From Lepas anatifera (taxonomy: Eukaryota; Arthropoda; Thecostraca; Lepadidae): a stretch of 64,000 nucleotides of DNA. How positions within the stretch are numbered: position 1 is the stretch's first letter; every line of letters starts with the position of its first letter. The stretch lies in assembly GCA_034440635.1 (NCBI GenBank), contig JAOTON010001676.1, positions 697,001 through 761,000 on the forward strand, in the 5' to 3' direction. Position numbers and translations under genes: made by a program. The notes under the pieces are model-generated. The model searched no databases. It had not been told where the DNA came from and worked only from the letters and a program-made list of their open reading frames with translations. Below, in pieces: positions 23,241 through 33,791 of the stretch.

Positions 23241-23243
<3 letters not shown>
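22683..23243 (+). repeat. Right pseudo-LTR of the Penelope-like element
   Basis: Direct repeat of 20007-20570. It breaks off into (TA)n exactly where the left copy continues into the ORF. Confidence 0.85.
23035..23079 (+). ncRNA. Degenerate hammerhead-like motif, right copy
   Basis: Identical in the core to the motif at 20360-20404, including both core substitutions (TTGATAA at 23041-23047, GAAA at 23067-23070, CGCGTC at 23071-23076). Confidence 0.4.

Positions 23244-23288
<45 letters not shown>
23244..23288. repeat. (TA)n microsatellite
   Basis: Pure TA dinucleotides between the Penelope tandem and an inverted Penelope fragment. Confidence 0.95.
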
Positions 23289-23291
<3 letters not shown>

Positions 23292-23611
23292 AATAGTTAG
23301 GAAGCAAGTTATTCTCTAAACATATATTGTTAAATGTCACAGCAGCTTTTGCGTTAATGAGCTTTCTTGAGAGTTGTTTTATGCTTCTTGTTTGTTTCCT
23401 TTCCTCTGGATTCAGATTGTTAAGGACCGATCCGAACGACATAAACGAATGGAACCATGAAATACCTTATTTTTACCTTACTTATGTCTTTCAGATCGGT
23501 CCTTAACAATCTTAATCCAGAGGAAAGGAAACAAATAAGAAGCATCGTAAAACTCTCAAGAAAGCTCATTAACGCAAAAGCTGCTTTGACATTTAACAAT
23601 ATATGTTTATG
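23289..23611. repeat. Head-to-head inverted Penelope 5' fragments (quasi-palindrome)
   Basis: Arms 23289-23441 (minus) and 23478-23611 (plus) are near-identical inverted copies. Both encode NNLNPEERKQ, LSRKLINAKA and FNNICL, homologous to the N-terminal block of the 20-kb element (FNDICLKENILPNYTN) but from another subfamily. They are separated by ~36 bp and each ends outward in (TA)n. A >130-bp arm palindrome could extrude as a cruciform. Confidence 0.8.

Positions 23612-23671
<60 letters not shown>
23612..23671. repeat. (TA)n microsatellite
   Basis: About 60 bp of TA dinucleotides bordering the right arm of the palindrome. Confidence 0.95.
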
Positions 23672-23674
<3 letters not shown>

Positions 23675-23799
23675 CACGTTGGTCTTGCGAGGGCGCAAAA
23701 GATCCAGTTTCATCCGCGGCGGCACTGGGCTGCTAAGCGAATACATTATGTTTCGCGATATGCATTCCCATACCAGTCGACATCACACCAATACTCTCT

Positions 23800-23995
23800 A
23801 GCAGGGGCACCGCCATGGAATTTTTACAGGGGGAACGAAACCGGGCTGGTGCTGACCGGGGGCGGTGAATTTTGAGCATATTCGGTATCTGACACCATTA
23901 CTGACGATGGACCAAAAATGTTTGGGGGAAGGTCCACGCTGGTTGGCCAGCACGGGGGAACGCAATCCCCCGCTTTCGGCGCCAATGCTCACAAG
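23800..23995 (-). repeat. Dispersed repeat C, copy 2
   Basis: Reverse-complement match to 15245-15455 (see that entry). Confidence 0.75.
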
Positions 23996-24389
23996 CAGCC
24001 CAACCCTGCCATTGGTGGACACAGGGGATTCCGGCCACGCGTCCATTCCAAAAGCGCTGGAAGGGGCCAAGCTATCTTTTGCCCCCAAAGGCCAGATTTT
24101 TTTATGTGTTTACCATAGGTCTGTCGAGCAATTAAATATTTTCTCTCCCCAGGAGAGCGATCATGTACTTGGAGAGATAGCTTATACTAGGTCTGCCGAA
24201 CACCCAAATCGCACGCCCCACCCCCTCCCCCTAGGAGGACAGGCAGACATGGGTTTGCCCCGTTTGCCCCCCCACCCCAAAACTAGGGTCTGCGTCCGTT
24301 CCATAGCCCTGCCGGTCGCACCAGAGCCCGCTGGTAGCGCAGTCCTACAGATGTCTTCATCAGCAGCATACCCATTATCAGCCCGCTAC
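23996..24389. other. Unassigned stretch
   Basis: C-rich sequence without a supported gene. The open frame across 23865-24572 has repeat-derived composition. Confidence 0.35.
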
Positions 24390-26459
24390 CATAGGCGGAT
24401 TCAGGGAAAGGGGTATGTAGGTGCCCCCCCGATCAACCCTCGGCGTCCCCTTAAATGGTCACGGCGCTCCTCTGAAGGATCCATGGTGCCCCTTGAAATG
24501 TTCCTTCTCCCGCCTCCCTCTCCCCCAATGCAAAAATCGGCGCACCGCTGTAGAATTTGGCGTCCACCTTAGAGGTTTTGTCGGCCAAAAGTGGCGCCCC
24601 TTGTTCCGGATATCGCCCCTTTGAGATGCCCCCTTCTGATCTTGGATCCAACCTATGCCTGCTACGCAGCCGTATTTACTGGTCGCATACCGCTACTGGC
24701 CAACGTCACACCTCTGCTCACTACCCATGGAATACTATTCCATGCTCACTACACACATGACAAAACTTCCAGAAAAATAATTCGCATAACATATGGGCCC
24801 ATTTTAAAACATTCAAAAGCGAAGGAATGGACCTCAACAATTTTGAAAACAACCAAATCTTCAATCGTTCCCACGTACTGCCCCTCATTGTTTTGGGTAC
24901 AAATAAATACGACAGTCACCAGCTGCAGCCGTTTGTGTTTACCTGATAGGAATAGAATAGATTAGTATTATTCTAGTATACTCCTAGAATAACTTAACTA
25001 TGATTTTGATCCCTTTGGGTACAAAACTTTGAAGTACCCGTTATTCAACTGCCCTGGTGCAAACTGCCCAGGGGAGGGAGATAATCGGCAGTAAAGCCGC
25101 GGGGGTGTCCACGAGTGAAACTCGCAGACCGGAGCCTGAGGAGCAGAGGTCAGAAAAAGTCCGAACGTGCCAACATAGTTGGGGAAGATCTTCAGTTTCC
25201 GGGGAGTCTGCACATTTTTCTTTCTTTCTCTACTGCAGTATTGCTGGTCTTCTGACATGTGAACATTATGTCTTAGGTACTTTTGATCTGCTGATTTTCC
25301 CACTTTGTGAACTATTTGATCATTGGACTTTTCGATAGTTATTCATTTGGACGTTCTGGCTGTGGGTCTTTCTTCTTTAGGTTGAATTAAAATGTGGACT
25401 ATTTGAGCAGTTGACTATTTGAGCATCGCATGAATTCACATCTCTGTAGTCCTTCTGCTTCATTATTTTCACTGGCACTAGCACGAGCAAAAAATCTGCT
25501 TTCAGCCATTCTAAGCGAATCATGAGCCGGGGCCCCTGAGACCAGGTTTGGTGGCCTCTGAAACAAAGCTTGGAGGCCCCTGAAACCAAGCTCAAGGCCC
25601 CCTAAGACCAATCTCGGGAGCCCCTTAGACCAATCTTGGAGGCCCCCTGAGACCAAGTCCGGAGCCCTGAGACACAGCTCGGGGGCCCTCTGAGACCAAG
25701 CTTGGAGGGGGGGCTCCTAGAGATCAAGCCCGAATGCCCCCGAGCCCAAGCTCAGGGGGCCCTGAGACCAAGCTCGGGGGCTCCTGAGACCAAGCTTGGC
25801 GGCCTCTGAAACCAAGCTTGGAGGCCCCTGAAACCAAGCTAAAGGTCCCTTAAGACCAATCTCGGGGGCCCCTTAGACCAATCCGGGAAGCCCCCTTATA
25901 CCAATCTTGGAGGGCCCCTGAGACCACGCTCGGGGGCCCCCTTAGACAAGCTCCGGAGCCTCTTAGACAATCTCGGGGCCCCTGAGACCGAGCTCGGGGG
26001 GCTCTCTTAAGCCCAAGCTTGGGTGCCCTGAGACCAGCCTTAGGGGCCCCTTAGACCAAGCTTGTGGGTCCTTGAGACAAAGCTCGGGGGGGGCGAGGAA
26101 CAGCTCGGGGCCCCTGAGACAGGGTGGGGGCCCTGATACCAGGCTCGGCGGCCCTTTAGATCAAGTTCTGGGGCCCCTGAGACCAGGCTCGGGGGGCTCC
26201 TTTAGGCTAAGCTTGGGGCCCCTAAAGGCCAAGCTAGAGGGTCCCCGAGCCCAAGCTAGAAGGGCCCCTAGCCCAAGCTCAGGGCCCCTGATATAAAGCT
26301 CGGACACTGTCCAAACCAAGAAACGGCTAAGGGCTCAGTCAGGTCGTTCATGAACTTACAGAAAAGAACCAAGCTAAAATTGCGTATTTTTCTGGGGGCC
26401 CCCTCTGATAATTTTGGGGGGCAACTGCCTCCCTTGCCCCCCTTCATCCGCCACCACTG
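24390..26459. mobile_element. Degenerate hAT-like segment carrying a GGCCCC array
   Basis: The left end CATAGGCGGATTCAGGG and the reversed right end (CAGTGG...GGCGGATGAAGGG) approximate the CAGTGGCGGATC-type terminus. Flanking octamers do not match, so the duplication is not supported. The interior includes a GC-rich array (25520-26300) and the GGGGGGCAACTGCC-type subterminal sequence usual near such ends. No transposase is present. Confidence 0.4.
25520..26300. repeat. Irregular 22-28-bp GGCCCC tandem array
   Basis: Repeated GGGGCCCCTGAGACCAAGCT-type units with many indels, about 30 copies. GGGCCC and AAGCTT palindromes recur. Confidence 0.85.
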
Positions 26460-26621
26460 ATTTTAATCCCAAATAATTTAGCAGTATTATGCAACTTTGG
26501 ATTACTTTACACATAAAAATATTTGTCATGGCCTAAAGACCATCTAAACTAAGTTTGAATAATATCCCTTAATACATACTATATTTTTATAACCTGAATA
26601 TGACAAATAAAGACAATCTGC

Positions 26622-26972
26622 TCAGCCTTCTGATCCACAACCTATAAATGCCTCTGGTGAACATTCCTCCCATCTTGCGGCACCAACTGGCCTGCGTTGA
26701 GGAACAAAGTTACTTTTTCTAACCTCTGACTGAGACCTTGTTCCCAGGGTTTGTAACATTATATGGCCTACATCATGCCTGTGTGAACATTTTGCACTAG
26801 CGGGCTTTAAAGAAATATGTTTGAAATTATCACCATCGTTGCAGCGACAGACGTAGTGGTCCCCATTATAGCCATTTTTAACAAAAACTGGATATCTTTC
26901 GGTCCCAAGAGGCAGACCTAAATATTTTCCGATTTCGATAAAGATGGCATCAAACCACTCCCCTTGGACCAT
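26622..26972 (-). CDS. Unidentified open frame, 116 codons
   Basis: I do not recognise this protein. It has balanced composition (GEWFDAIFIEIGKYLGLPLG, then YPVFVKNGYNGDHYVCRCND) and several Cys/His residues (CRC, CSHRH). The frame stays open upstream of its ATG for about 13 codons. No convincing splice sites were found. It could be an exon or a transposon remnant next to the hAT-like segment. Confidence 0.25.
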   Translation of the reverse strand: MVQGEWFDAIFIEIGKYLGLPLGTERYPVFVKNGYNGDHYVCRCNDGDNFKHISLKPASAKCSHRHDVGHIMLQTLGTRSQSEVRKSNFVPQRRPVGAARWEECSPEAFIGCGSEG

Positions 26973-27284
26973 AGAACGCGAAAAGTCACGACACTTGATA
27001 ACAAATGAGATGGCCTACTCTTCAACATGGGTCGATAATACGTGGGAGCCTCACCCCGAGCGCCTCACTGTCATAACAATTATTCAGCGGCTCCACTCAC
27101 CGCGAAAAGAGCCTCCATTCCCATCCTATTATACAAACTCGGGAAGGATCTTCATCAGAGTGGTAGCCCAAGCCAGACCCATCGAACTATACGTGGAAAC
27201 CTCTGAGGAGGATGTTCTTAACATTTGTCGTCGGCACGGGGGTCCTCTGACCCTGGGCGGGCTCGGGAGCCTCTGCTGCATGGT

Positions 27285-28075
27285 GCTCCTGTGGTGGTGA
27301 TGCTGTTTCCTCTGGGGGCGAGGGTGCTGCTGCTTCTGGGGGGGCGGGGTGCTGCCTCCTCTGGGGGGCGGAGTGCTGCCTCCTCTGGGGGCGGGGTGCT
27401 GCCTCCTCTGAGGGGCGAGGTGCTGCATCTGGGGGCGGGGTGCTGCCTCCTCTGAGAGGCAAGGTGCTGCCTCTTCTGGGGGGCGGGGTGCTGCCTCCTC
27501 TGAGGGGCGAGGTGCTGTCCTCTGGGGGGCGGGGTGCTGCTACTTCTGGGGGAGGGGCGGGGTGCTGCCTCCTCTGAGGGGCCAGGTGCTGCCTCTGATG
27601 GGCGGGGTGCTGCTTCTTCTGGGGAGGGGCGGGGCGCTGCCTCCTCTGAGGGGCGAGGTGCTGCCTCTGAGGGGCGGGGTGTTGCTTCTTCTGGGAGGGG
27701 CGAGGGGCGCTGCCTCCTCTGAGTGGCGGGGTGCTGCCTCTGGGGGGCGGGGTGCTGCCTCCTCTGCAGGGCGAGGTGCTGCATCTGGGGGGCGGGGTGC
27801 TGCCTTTTTGAGAGGCGAGGTGCTGCCTCCTCTGGGGGCGGGGTGCTGTCTCATCTGGGGGCGGGGTGCTGCTACGTCTGGGGGCGGGTGCTGCTACTTC
27901 TCGAGGGGGGGGGCAGGGTGCTGCGTCCTCTCGGGGGCGGGGTGCTGCCTCCTCTGGGGGGCGGGGTGCTGCCTCCTCCGAGGGCAGGGTGCTGCTACTT
28001 CTGGGGGGTGCTGTCTCCTCTGGGGGGCGAATTGCTGCCTCCTCTGGGGGCGGGGTGCTGCTCCCCCTGATGTCC
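27285..28075. repeat. G-rich minisatellite, ~24-bp unit
   Basis: Units of GGGGGCGGGGTGCTGCCTCC plus CTCT repeat with indels about 30 times. Plus-strand runs of four to seven Gs recur every unit. Open frames on both strands (G/A/C-rich or P/A/E/R-rich) are by-products of composition. Confidence 0.9.
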
Positions 28076-28349
28076 GGGGTTCTCCTGCTAGTGCTGGGGA
28101 TTGTCGGCCATCTGGGGTCATTGGACCAGGAGGGTTCACTGGTTCTTGTGGGCGGCAGGTGCTTGCTCCCTAGCAGGCAGATTTGTCACCTGGGTTGCGG
28201 GATGGTGCGGACTCTGGTGACCGGGGTTGGGGATCAGACCTTGACTCTGGAGGGGGCATGGCTGATGGAATCTGTGTGGTGTGGGGGGGAGGGTGTTGCT
28301 GCCTCCATCGATCATGGTGGTTGTGACAAGGTTGGGCCTCATAGGGACT

Positions 28350-28700
28350 GTGATGAGAGTTCTCCCTCCACCCGCAGTGTGGAGAGAGAGTTCTCCCTCC
28401 ACCCGCAGTGTGAATGGAGAGTTCTCCCTCCACCCGCAGTGTGGAGAGAGAGTTCTCCCTCCACCCGCAGTGTGGAGAGAGAGTTCTCCCTCCACCCGCA
28501 GGTGATGTTCCCTCCACCCGCGTTGGGAGTTCTCCTCCACCCGCGTGTGGATGGAAGTTCTCCTCACCCGCAGTGAGAGAGTTCTCCCTCCACCCGCGTG
28601 AAAATTCCCTCCACCCGCGGTAGAAGTCTCCTCCACCCGCGTGTGGAGAGAGTCTCCCTCCACCCGCGTGGAGAGTCTCCTCCCCCGCAGCGTAATTCTC
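28350..28700. repeat. ~31-bp minisatellite, about 12 copies
   Basis: Units contain GAGAGAGAGTTCTCCCTCCA and CCCGCAGTGTG. The first units are nearly identical and later ones shrink to 25-28 bp by deletion. Confidence 0.9.
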
Positions 28701-28719
28701 CTCCACGCTTTCCACCCAC

Positions 28720-30195
28720 ACCAACAGCCCAGCTGCTGGTGTGGGTGGTGATGGCCCGCAGGTCGCTGCCGCTGCTCTCCTTAGGAAGCAGCCTTTTGAG
28801 GACAGTAATTCCTCCAATTATGTACATTCAGTACCACCACTATCGTGGCCGCTAGTCTCCCCCTCCGCTGCTGTACTTGCCGCCCCCCCAGCGCATGGTG
28901 TGCCCGGCATCGCCTCTGACCACTACAGGCACAACTGATACTGCCTAGCCCAATAGATTCGACATTCTGGACCGGAACTTTTTGCAGCATAATTAAGATG
29001 ATACATTGAGTGGGCACTGGTGGTTGATTTGATTGTTGTTGCCCATCTTCTAGGTACTGGGCATAAAACAGTCAGCAGCCCTCAAGCATCTAGGGCTTCA
29101 AGTCCCCTCGTCTCACGTCTGGATCTAAAAACTCTGTTCAGTTCTACTACGGTTGGTCCACCTGGAAATTAATGAAATCAGGAACAGCTTTCTTATTGTT
29201 GGTAGCTATATTCAACTGCACTTTCTGCCAAATCTGTCTTTTCTTCCCCGACCAACTTTCATAACAAATCTTATCGTTTGTATTCTTGAACAAAAATAAG
29301 TGTAAATCCTTTTTATTGTTGCATCAGTCTCTGAAATTCAGATCACTTTTGTTCCCAATGTAAACAATAGATTTCTTCCAGTCTTCTCAACCTTTGATAA
29401 CTACCATGATTCTAAATTATCTGGGGCGCAAAATATTATTGAAACTTGTAGCTACCGCAAAATTTCTTCACATAATGAAAACAATTATCATAACAATGTA
29501 CCAATAATACATATTGATATGAGGACACTCCTAATAAATTTTGATTCTCTCCAAGTATTTATCTCTGAACTAAAATATGAACAATTGATAATAATGCTCA
29601 CAAAAATACTATGGTTAACTCCCAAACTAAAGGACTCATATCAAATCAATGACTGCGATTTAGAAATATGTTCACCAGCTCAATTTAAGGGAAAGGCAGC
29701 TGGCATGTCCGTTATCAGGCATCTCTCATACAGCAGGAGGGGCGACCTGGAGTCCAGTCTAATTCAACAGCAAGCTTGCTTCCTTGATATTCATAATCTT
29801 TTTCCATTTCACTTCCTAGTTGGATCGCTTTATAGATCCCCATCCTACCCATCTGCCACGTTTTTAACTATCTAGAGCAAACCCATGAAATGATATCAAC
29901 TGAAAAAATATTTGTCTAATCTTTTTCTTTGAAAGCCTATAAGTAAAAAAAGTATCGGCTGATTTTCGAAATTATTTCACAAATCAACGCGCTCATAAAT
30001 TCTCTCAAATGTGGCCAATTGGTTGATAGCGGAGTTTGTAACGAACATAAGTATCGTTTGATAAATGTTGCCGAGTAGCGATGCATCCTGCCAATTGACT
30101 CTATACTATGTCACAGCTATCCTGACCTGCCCTTGGGTCACGTTACCTTGAATGTTGTCCAAGTCAGCCTGATAAAAAGTAGAACAATAATAATA
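28720..30195. other. Unassigned AT-rich stretch
   Basis: No supported gene. The open frame at 29519-29875 has no recognisable domain. Confidence 0.4.
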
Positions 30196-30372
30196 AGTGC
30201 TGGGATTTAACGACACACTAACTGCCAGGGTCATACAGCGTTGCCAACTCTCACCCCATTGGGAGGGATTTGGGGGAATCGGATCGACTTATTCAGAGGC
30301 TTCTCCGGGACTTTAAAGCCGGGACCAGTGGCTTAGAAGACAGAGTTGCTAACCACTAAGCCACCCACCCCC
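30196..30372 (-). mobile_element. tRNA-derived SINE (family 3)
   Basis: On the minus strand a tRNA-like head (GGCTTAGTGGTTAGCA A-box region, degenerate B box) starts near 30372. The body ends in GTCGTTAAATCCCAGCA and a short ATTATTATT tail near 30196. Head, body and simple-repeat tail in this order fit a LINE-mobilised SINE. No flanking duplication was confirmed. Confidence 0.55.
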
Positions 30373-30840
30373 TTACAACAGTAGGATCTTTCAATACCAA
30401 CTGTGCAATATTTATATTAATTAAACTTTTCCTTTGCAGTTCATACCAATTCTTATAATATTTTCTTTCATTTTAAGGCCTTCTAACAATTCACTGATAG
30501 AATGACCAGGCTAAACACAGGCACGGCCATCTTGTTCGCGTTTCCAGATCTACAGTAAAGCCTGGAAGCTTTCTGACCCAACGCATGGGAAATAGACTTT
30601 CGGTTCGTATTGTCTTGGATGTCGGCTTCAGAACCTGCCTAAACAGCCGACCTAAACGTTTGCGGACGGTTCAGTTGAGTACGTAAGAATGGGCGCACGT
30701 ACACCCATCTTCTATTCTGATTTCCAGTCCACGCTCTCACTGCGCAGGTCGACATTGTACATATATAATGTCAGTACGCTGGCCGGATGGTTATTCTGAT
30801 CTATTCAGTAAACCAGGGCGGTACTGGTTCCTTGGCGCCC
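30373..30840. other. Unassigned stretch
   Basis: No supported gene or repeat. Confidence 0.35.
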
Positions 30841-30841
30841 G

Positions 30842-31343
30842 GCTACGCCTGTCCTACGTCTGACGTGGCTACGCCTGTCCTACGTCTGACGTGGTTACGC
30901 CTGTCCTACGTCTGACGTGGCTACGCCTGTCCTACGTCTGACGTGGCTACGCCTGTCCTACGTCTGAGGTGGCTACGCCTGTCCTACGTCTGACGTGGCT
31001 ACGCTTGTCCTACGTCTGACGTCGCTACGCCTGTCCTACGTCTGACGTGGCTACGCCTGTCCTACGTCTGACGTGGTTACGCCTGTCCTACGTCTGACGT
31101 GGCTACGCCTGTCCTACGTCTGACGTGGCTACGCCTGTCCTACGTCTGACGTGGCTACGCCTGTCCTACGTCTGACGTGGCTACGCTTGTCCTACGTCTG
31201 ACGTGGCTACGCTTGTCCTACGTCTGACGTGGCTACGCCTGTCCTACGTCTGACATGGCTACGCCTGTCCTAAGTCTGACGTAGCTACGCCTGTCCTACG
31301 TCTGACGTGGCTACGCCTGTCCTACGTCTGACGTGGCTACGCA
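30842..31343. repeat. 26-bp minisatellite, about 19 copies
   Basis: Highly homogeneous units containing GCTACGCCTGTCCTACGTC then TGACGTG. Each has a near-perfect hairpin, CTACGTC-T-GACGTGG. Single-base variants (CTTGTCC, GAGGTGG, GACATGG) are scattered. Confidence 0.95.
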
Positions 31344-31477
31344 CCCAGCGAGATCAGAGCTCTGCATTGCGCAGGGTGTTTTTTGTCTCAGTTAAGACCT
31401 GGGAGCGCCATAAGAGCAGAATACAGCCCCTGAAAGGTTTACAATTGCTTCTGCAGGTAAAATGGGCCTTTACTTAA

Positions 31478-31935
31478 AGGGAATGTGTCACCTTGGTCAA
31501 ATCCAGAAGTTAAGTGTAATTACAGGTATTTTTGGCCGAAAATCATTAAAACGTCAATGACTTCTCTGTAAAATGTACAATAAGCTCAAGATTCATATTT
31601 TCAACGTGCTCCTCTAGGGTAAGAAATAAACATCTCCTGTAAATGACGTCATGATCTGGCAACTACCACCATACTCGATAGGCTTTAAAGGCTTCAATTG
31701 GCTGACTGCTCACCGTGACGTCAGCCATGTCGTCACGCCAACAGCTGACAACTGTGGCCGGAATGCTTGGGTACATTTGGGGTACATTTCAGGTAGGTTT
31801 TTAGCTTTTCTCCTCGGAAATTTGGAGTTTCAAGACAATTGATGTATTGAGTACCGGGTTTTCCGGCATGCTTTAAAACTTGGCTATCTCAGTTAAAATC
31901 ACGTTATAAAAATGTCAGATCCCCTTTCAATGGGG
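31478..31935 (+). mobile_element. MITE-like dispersed repeat, copy 2
   Basis: Same orientation as 4571-4990. The start (TTAAAGGGAATGTGTCAC) and the reversed end (GAAAGGGGATCTGACA) form imperfect terminal inverted repeats of about 16 bp with 12 matches. The start abuts TTAA; the far flank reads TTTCAATGG, so the second TTAA is not exact. Confidence 0.6.
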
Positions 31936-33227
31936 GAACCTAGGACTGACTCCAGCAATCGTAGGTTCTCTGTCGTAAGCTAGAAAGCCTGTGCCCATGA
32001 AGTGTTCTGTTATCAGCAGGGTCCCCTTTGGCCATACTGCGGTCTTGAATCCAGCCAGAGCCCATGAAGTCGATCGACTCTTTATGGCTGGCTAGCTGAG
32101 ACTAAAGCAAGAAGAAATCTCTGCTCTGATGTTGAGGTTTATTAGGTCCCCACGGCCAGTTAAAGGCCACTATGCCAATCATACATCATGTTGGCAGCAT
32201 CAGTAGTCCATGTAACCGTGTGGGGCGATGTAGTTCCCGAGAGATCTCCCGGGCCCCAGAGTGTCTCTTCTAACCGTGAGACCCTGAGGCAGTCGCACAC
32301 CCCACTGACTCGTCTATTATATTGTATGAATAAAATAAGCGCCCATACATTCACTTTTACCACTCCTAGGATCTATAATACACGGAGTGTCTCATTTTCA
32401 TAATGGGTTTTGAACTGAGATAACAGTCTTTTCAGGGCGTGTCGAGAAACCACTATTAGCATTTATTATTTCAACTAAAACTACACTAAAATTTGCACGC
32501 TTTAAGGTTAAAAAAGGGGATGTCGTGCAATTCAAAACCATGGAGGCATCCGTTTTTATCTGGCACCGCATGTCACGTGACAAATATTTCAAAAACGGCA
32601 TTGCCTTCATAACGTTACATCCTCACGCTACCCGATTGGTAATTATCCGCGATGCTCAGGGTAGTAAGACGAGAGTCGATGTTTTTGTTTTGAGCGATTG
32701 GAGGTGGAAACAAAATGCAATTTCCTGATTTTCAGAGGCATTTTGTCCTAGTTATTCCGTTTCAGAATTCGGACAAATTTTAACTTTCCTTTAAAACGCA
32801 GAAAAATATTTATTTTCGATTTCTAAAAAAACCTCAAACTCAAATTTTGTTTCTACTGATTTGGTTAAGGAAAACAAAAATATGAAATCAGTAAATAACA
32901 CAAAAATCGAGCGCCCACAGTTGGCTTGAAAATGCCACCGCCCAAGGCTGCGGCTGCCCAATGAAAATTCCTGGATCCTGGATCCAACCCCGCCCTCAGA
33001 CGCCTATCGAACAGGCACCAGACGAACCATTTTAAGCATTATATTTGACGCGGATAGGTATGATTTTACGAACGATGGGCTAATATTCGCGCTTTGAACA
33101 GCGGTCAAGTATTAGTGTTTGTTTGGTAACAGTCGGATATGACCTCCGAAGAATACCTGAGATAAACTGCCACATTTGAGGAGCATGAACTTATTTGAAT
33201 GAAGCCATGCTGATCAGAATATCAAAC
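31936..33227. other. Unassigned stretch
   Basis: No supported gene. The frame 32525-32728 (67 codons) shows no domain. CTGGATCCTGGATCCAACCC near 32970 resembles ends of the hAT-like families but has no partner. Confidence 0.35.
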
Positions 33228-33479
33228 GGATGGCGAACATCAGACAGATGACGAACATCAGACGGATGACGAACATCAGACGGATGAGAAACATCAGACG
33301 GATCAAAATCATCAGACGGATGAGAAACATCAGACGGATGAAAAGCATCAGACGGATGAAAAACATCAGACGGATGAGAAACATCAGACGGATGAGAAAC
33401 ATCAGACGGATGACGAACATCAGACATATGGCGAACATCAGACAGATGGCAAACATCAGACGGATGACGAACATCAGAC
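33228..33479. repeat. 18-bp minisatellite, about 14 copies (left flank)
   Basis: Units of GACGAACATCAGACGGAT with variants (GAGAAAC, GACAGAT). The 18-bp period keeps frames open on both strands. The same motif occurs at 44526-44810, on the far side of the split 1.37-kb repeat. Confidence 0.95.
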
Positions 33480-33701
33480 CCCGGTCTGCGACCTGGGCTA
33501 ACGCCCCATCGGCGCAGGAGAGCCGCATGACAATGTGCTGAAAGCAAACCATATTTAGTTATCAATGTATCTCTTCACAAGCCTGCAGGTCAGTGTTATC
33601 GTTCTTTTCTTTGAAATAACTAATAAATAGGTCGACGTCAACACCGGATTCGAACCGGTCACCCCTGATCACGAGACAAGGCCTCTCACCACTATACCAC
33701 C
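33480..33701 (-). mobile_element. tRNA-headed repeat (family 1), first part of a split copy
   Basis: On the minus strand the tRNA-like head has a perfect A box (TGGTATAGTGG, 33689-33699) and a perfect B box (GGTTCGAATCC, 33646-33656). A conserved core follows (TTTGCTTTCAGCACATTGTC and CTCCTGCGCC...GGGCGTTAGCCCAGG). The anticodon loop would have nine bases, so this is a tRNA-derived repeat and not a tRNA gene. It resumes at 43344 after the hAT-type insertion. Related copies lie at 61603, 62404 and 63773. Confidence 0.8.
33694..33701. repeat. Left target-site duplication of the 9.6-kb hAT-type element (ATACCACC)
   Basis: Identical octamer at 43344-43351. Confidence 0.9.
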
Positions 33702-33791
33702 CAGTGACGGATCTAGGATTTCGTTAAGGGGGGGGCCCAGGCTCGGAGGGCGCCGAACATGGGGGGCGCCGAACCTGAGGGGCGCCAATTT

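Larger units (their letters stand above)
20007..23243 (+). mobile_element. Tandem Penelope-like element: one full unit with direct terminal repeats
   Basis: Segment 20007-20570 is repeated at 22683-23243 with only a few differences, so the period is about 2676 bp. Each copy contains the C-terminal end of the nuclease ORF, the 3' region, a hammerhead-like motif and the start of the next unit. The structure is therefore 3' fragment, then a complete unit, then a 5' fragment: the tandem, pseudo-LTR arrangement known for Penelope-like elements. (TA)n tracts lie directly at both outer ends. Confidence 0.85.

Noticed and set aside
27187..28576. Several 100-236-codon Gly/Ala/Cys- or Pro/Glu/Arg-rich frames on both strands
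   Set aside because: They follow the G-rich minisatellite. Overlapping frames are open on both strands, with no start context or domain.
33191..33565. SDVRHP-repeat protein
   Set aside because: Translation of the 18-bp minisatellite, whose period is a multiple of three.
33638..33701. tRNA gene with perfect A and B boxes
   Set aside because: The anticodon loop has nine bases, acceptor pairing is poor and the head is attached to a repeated core at several loci, so it is tRNA-derived repeat sequence.
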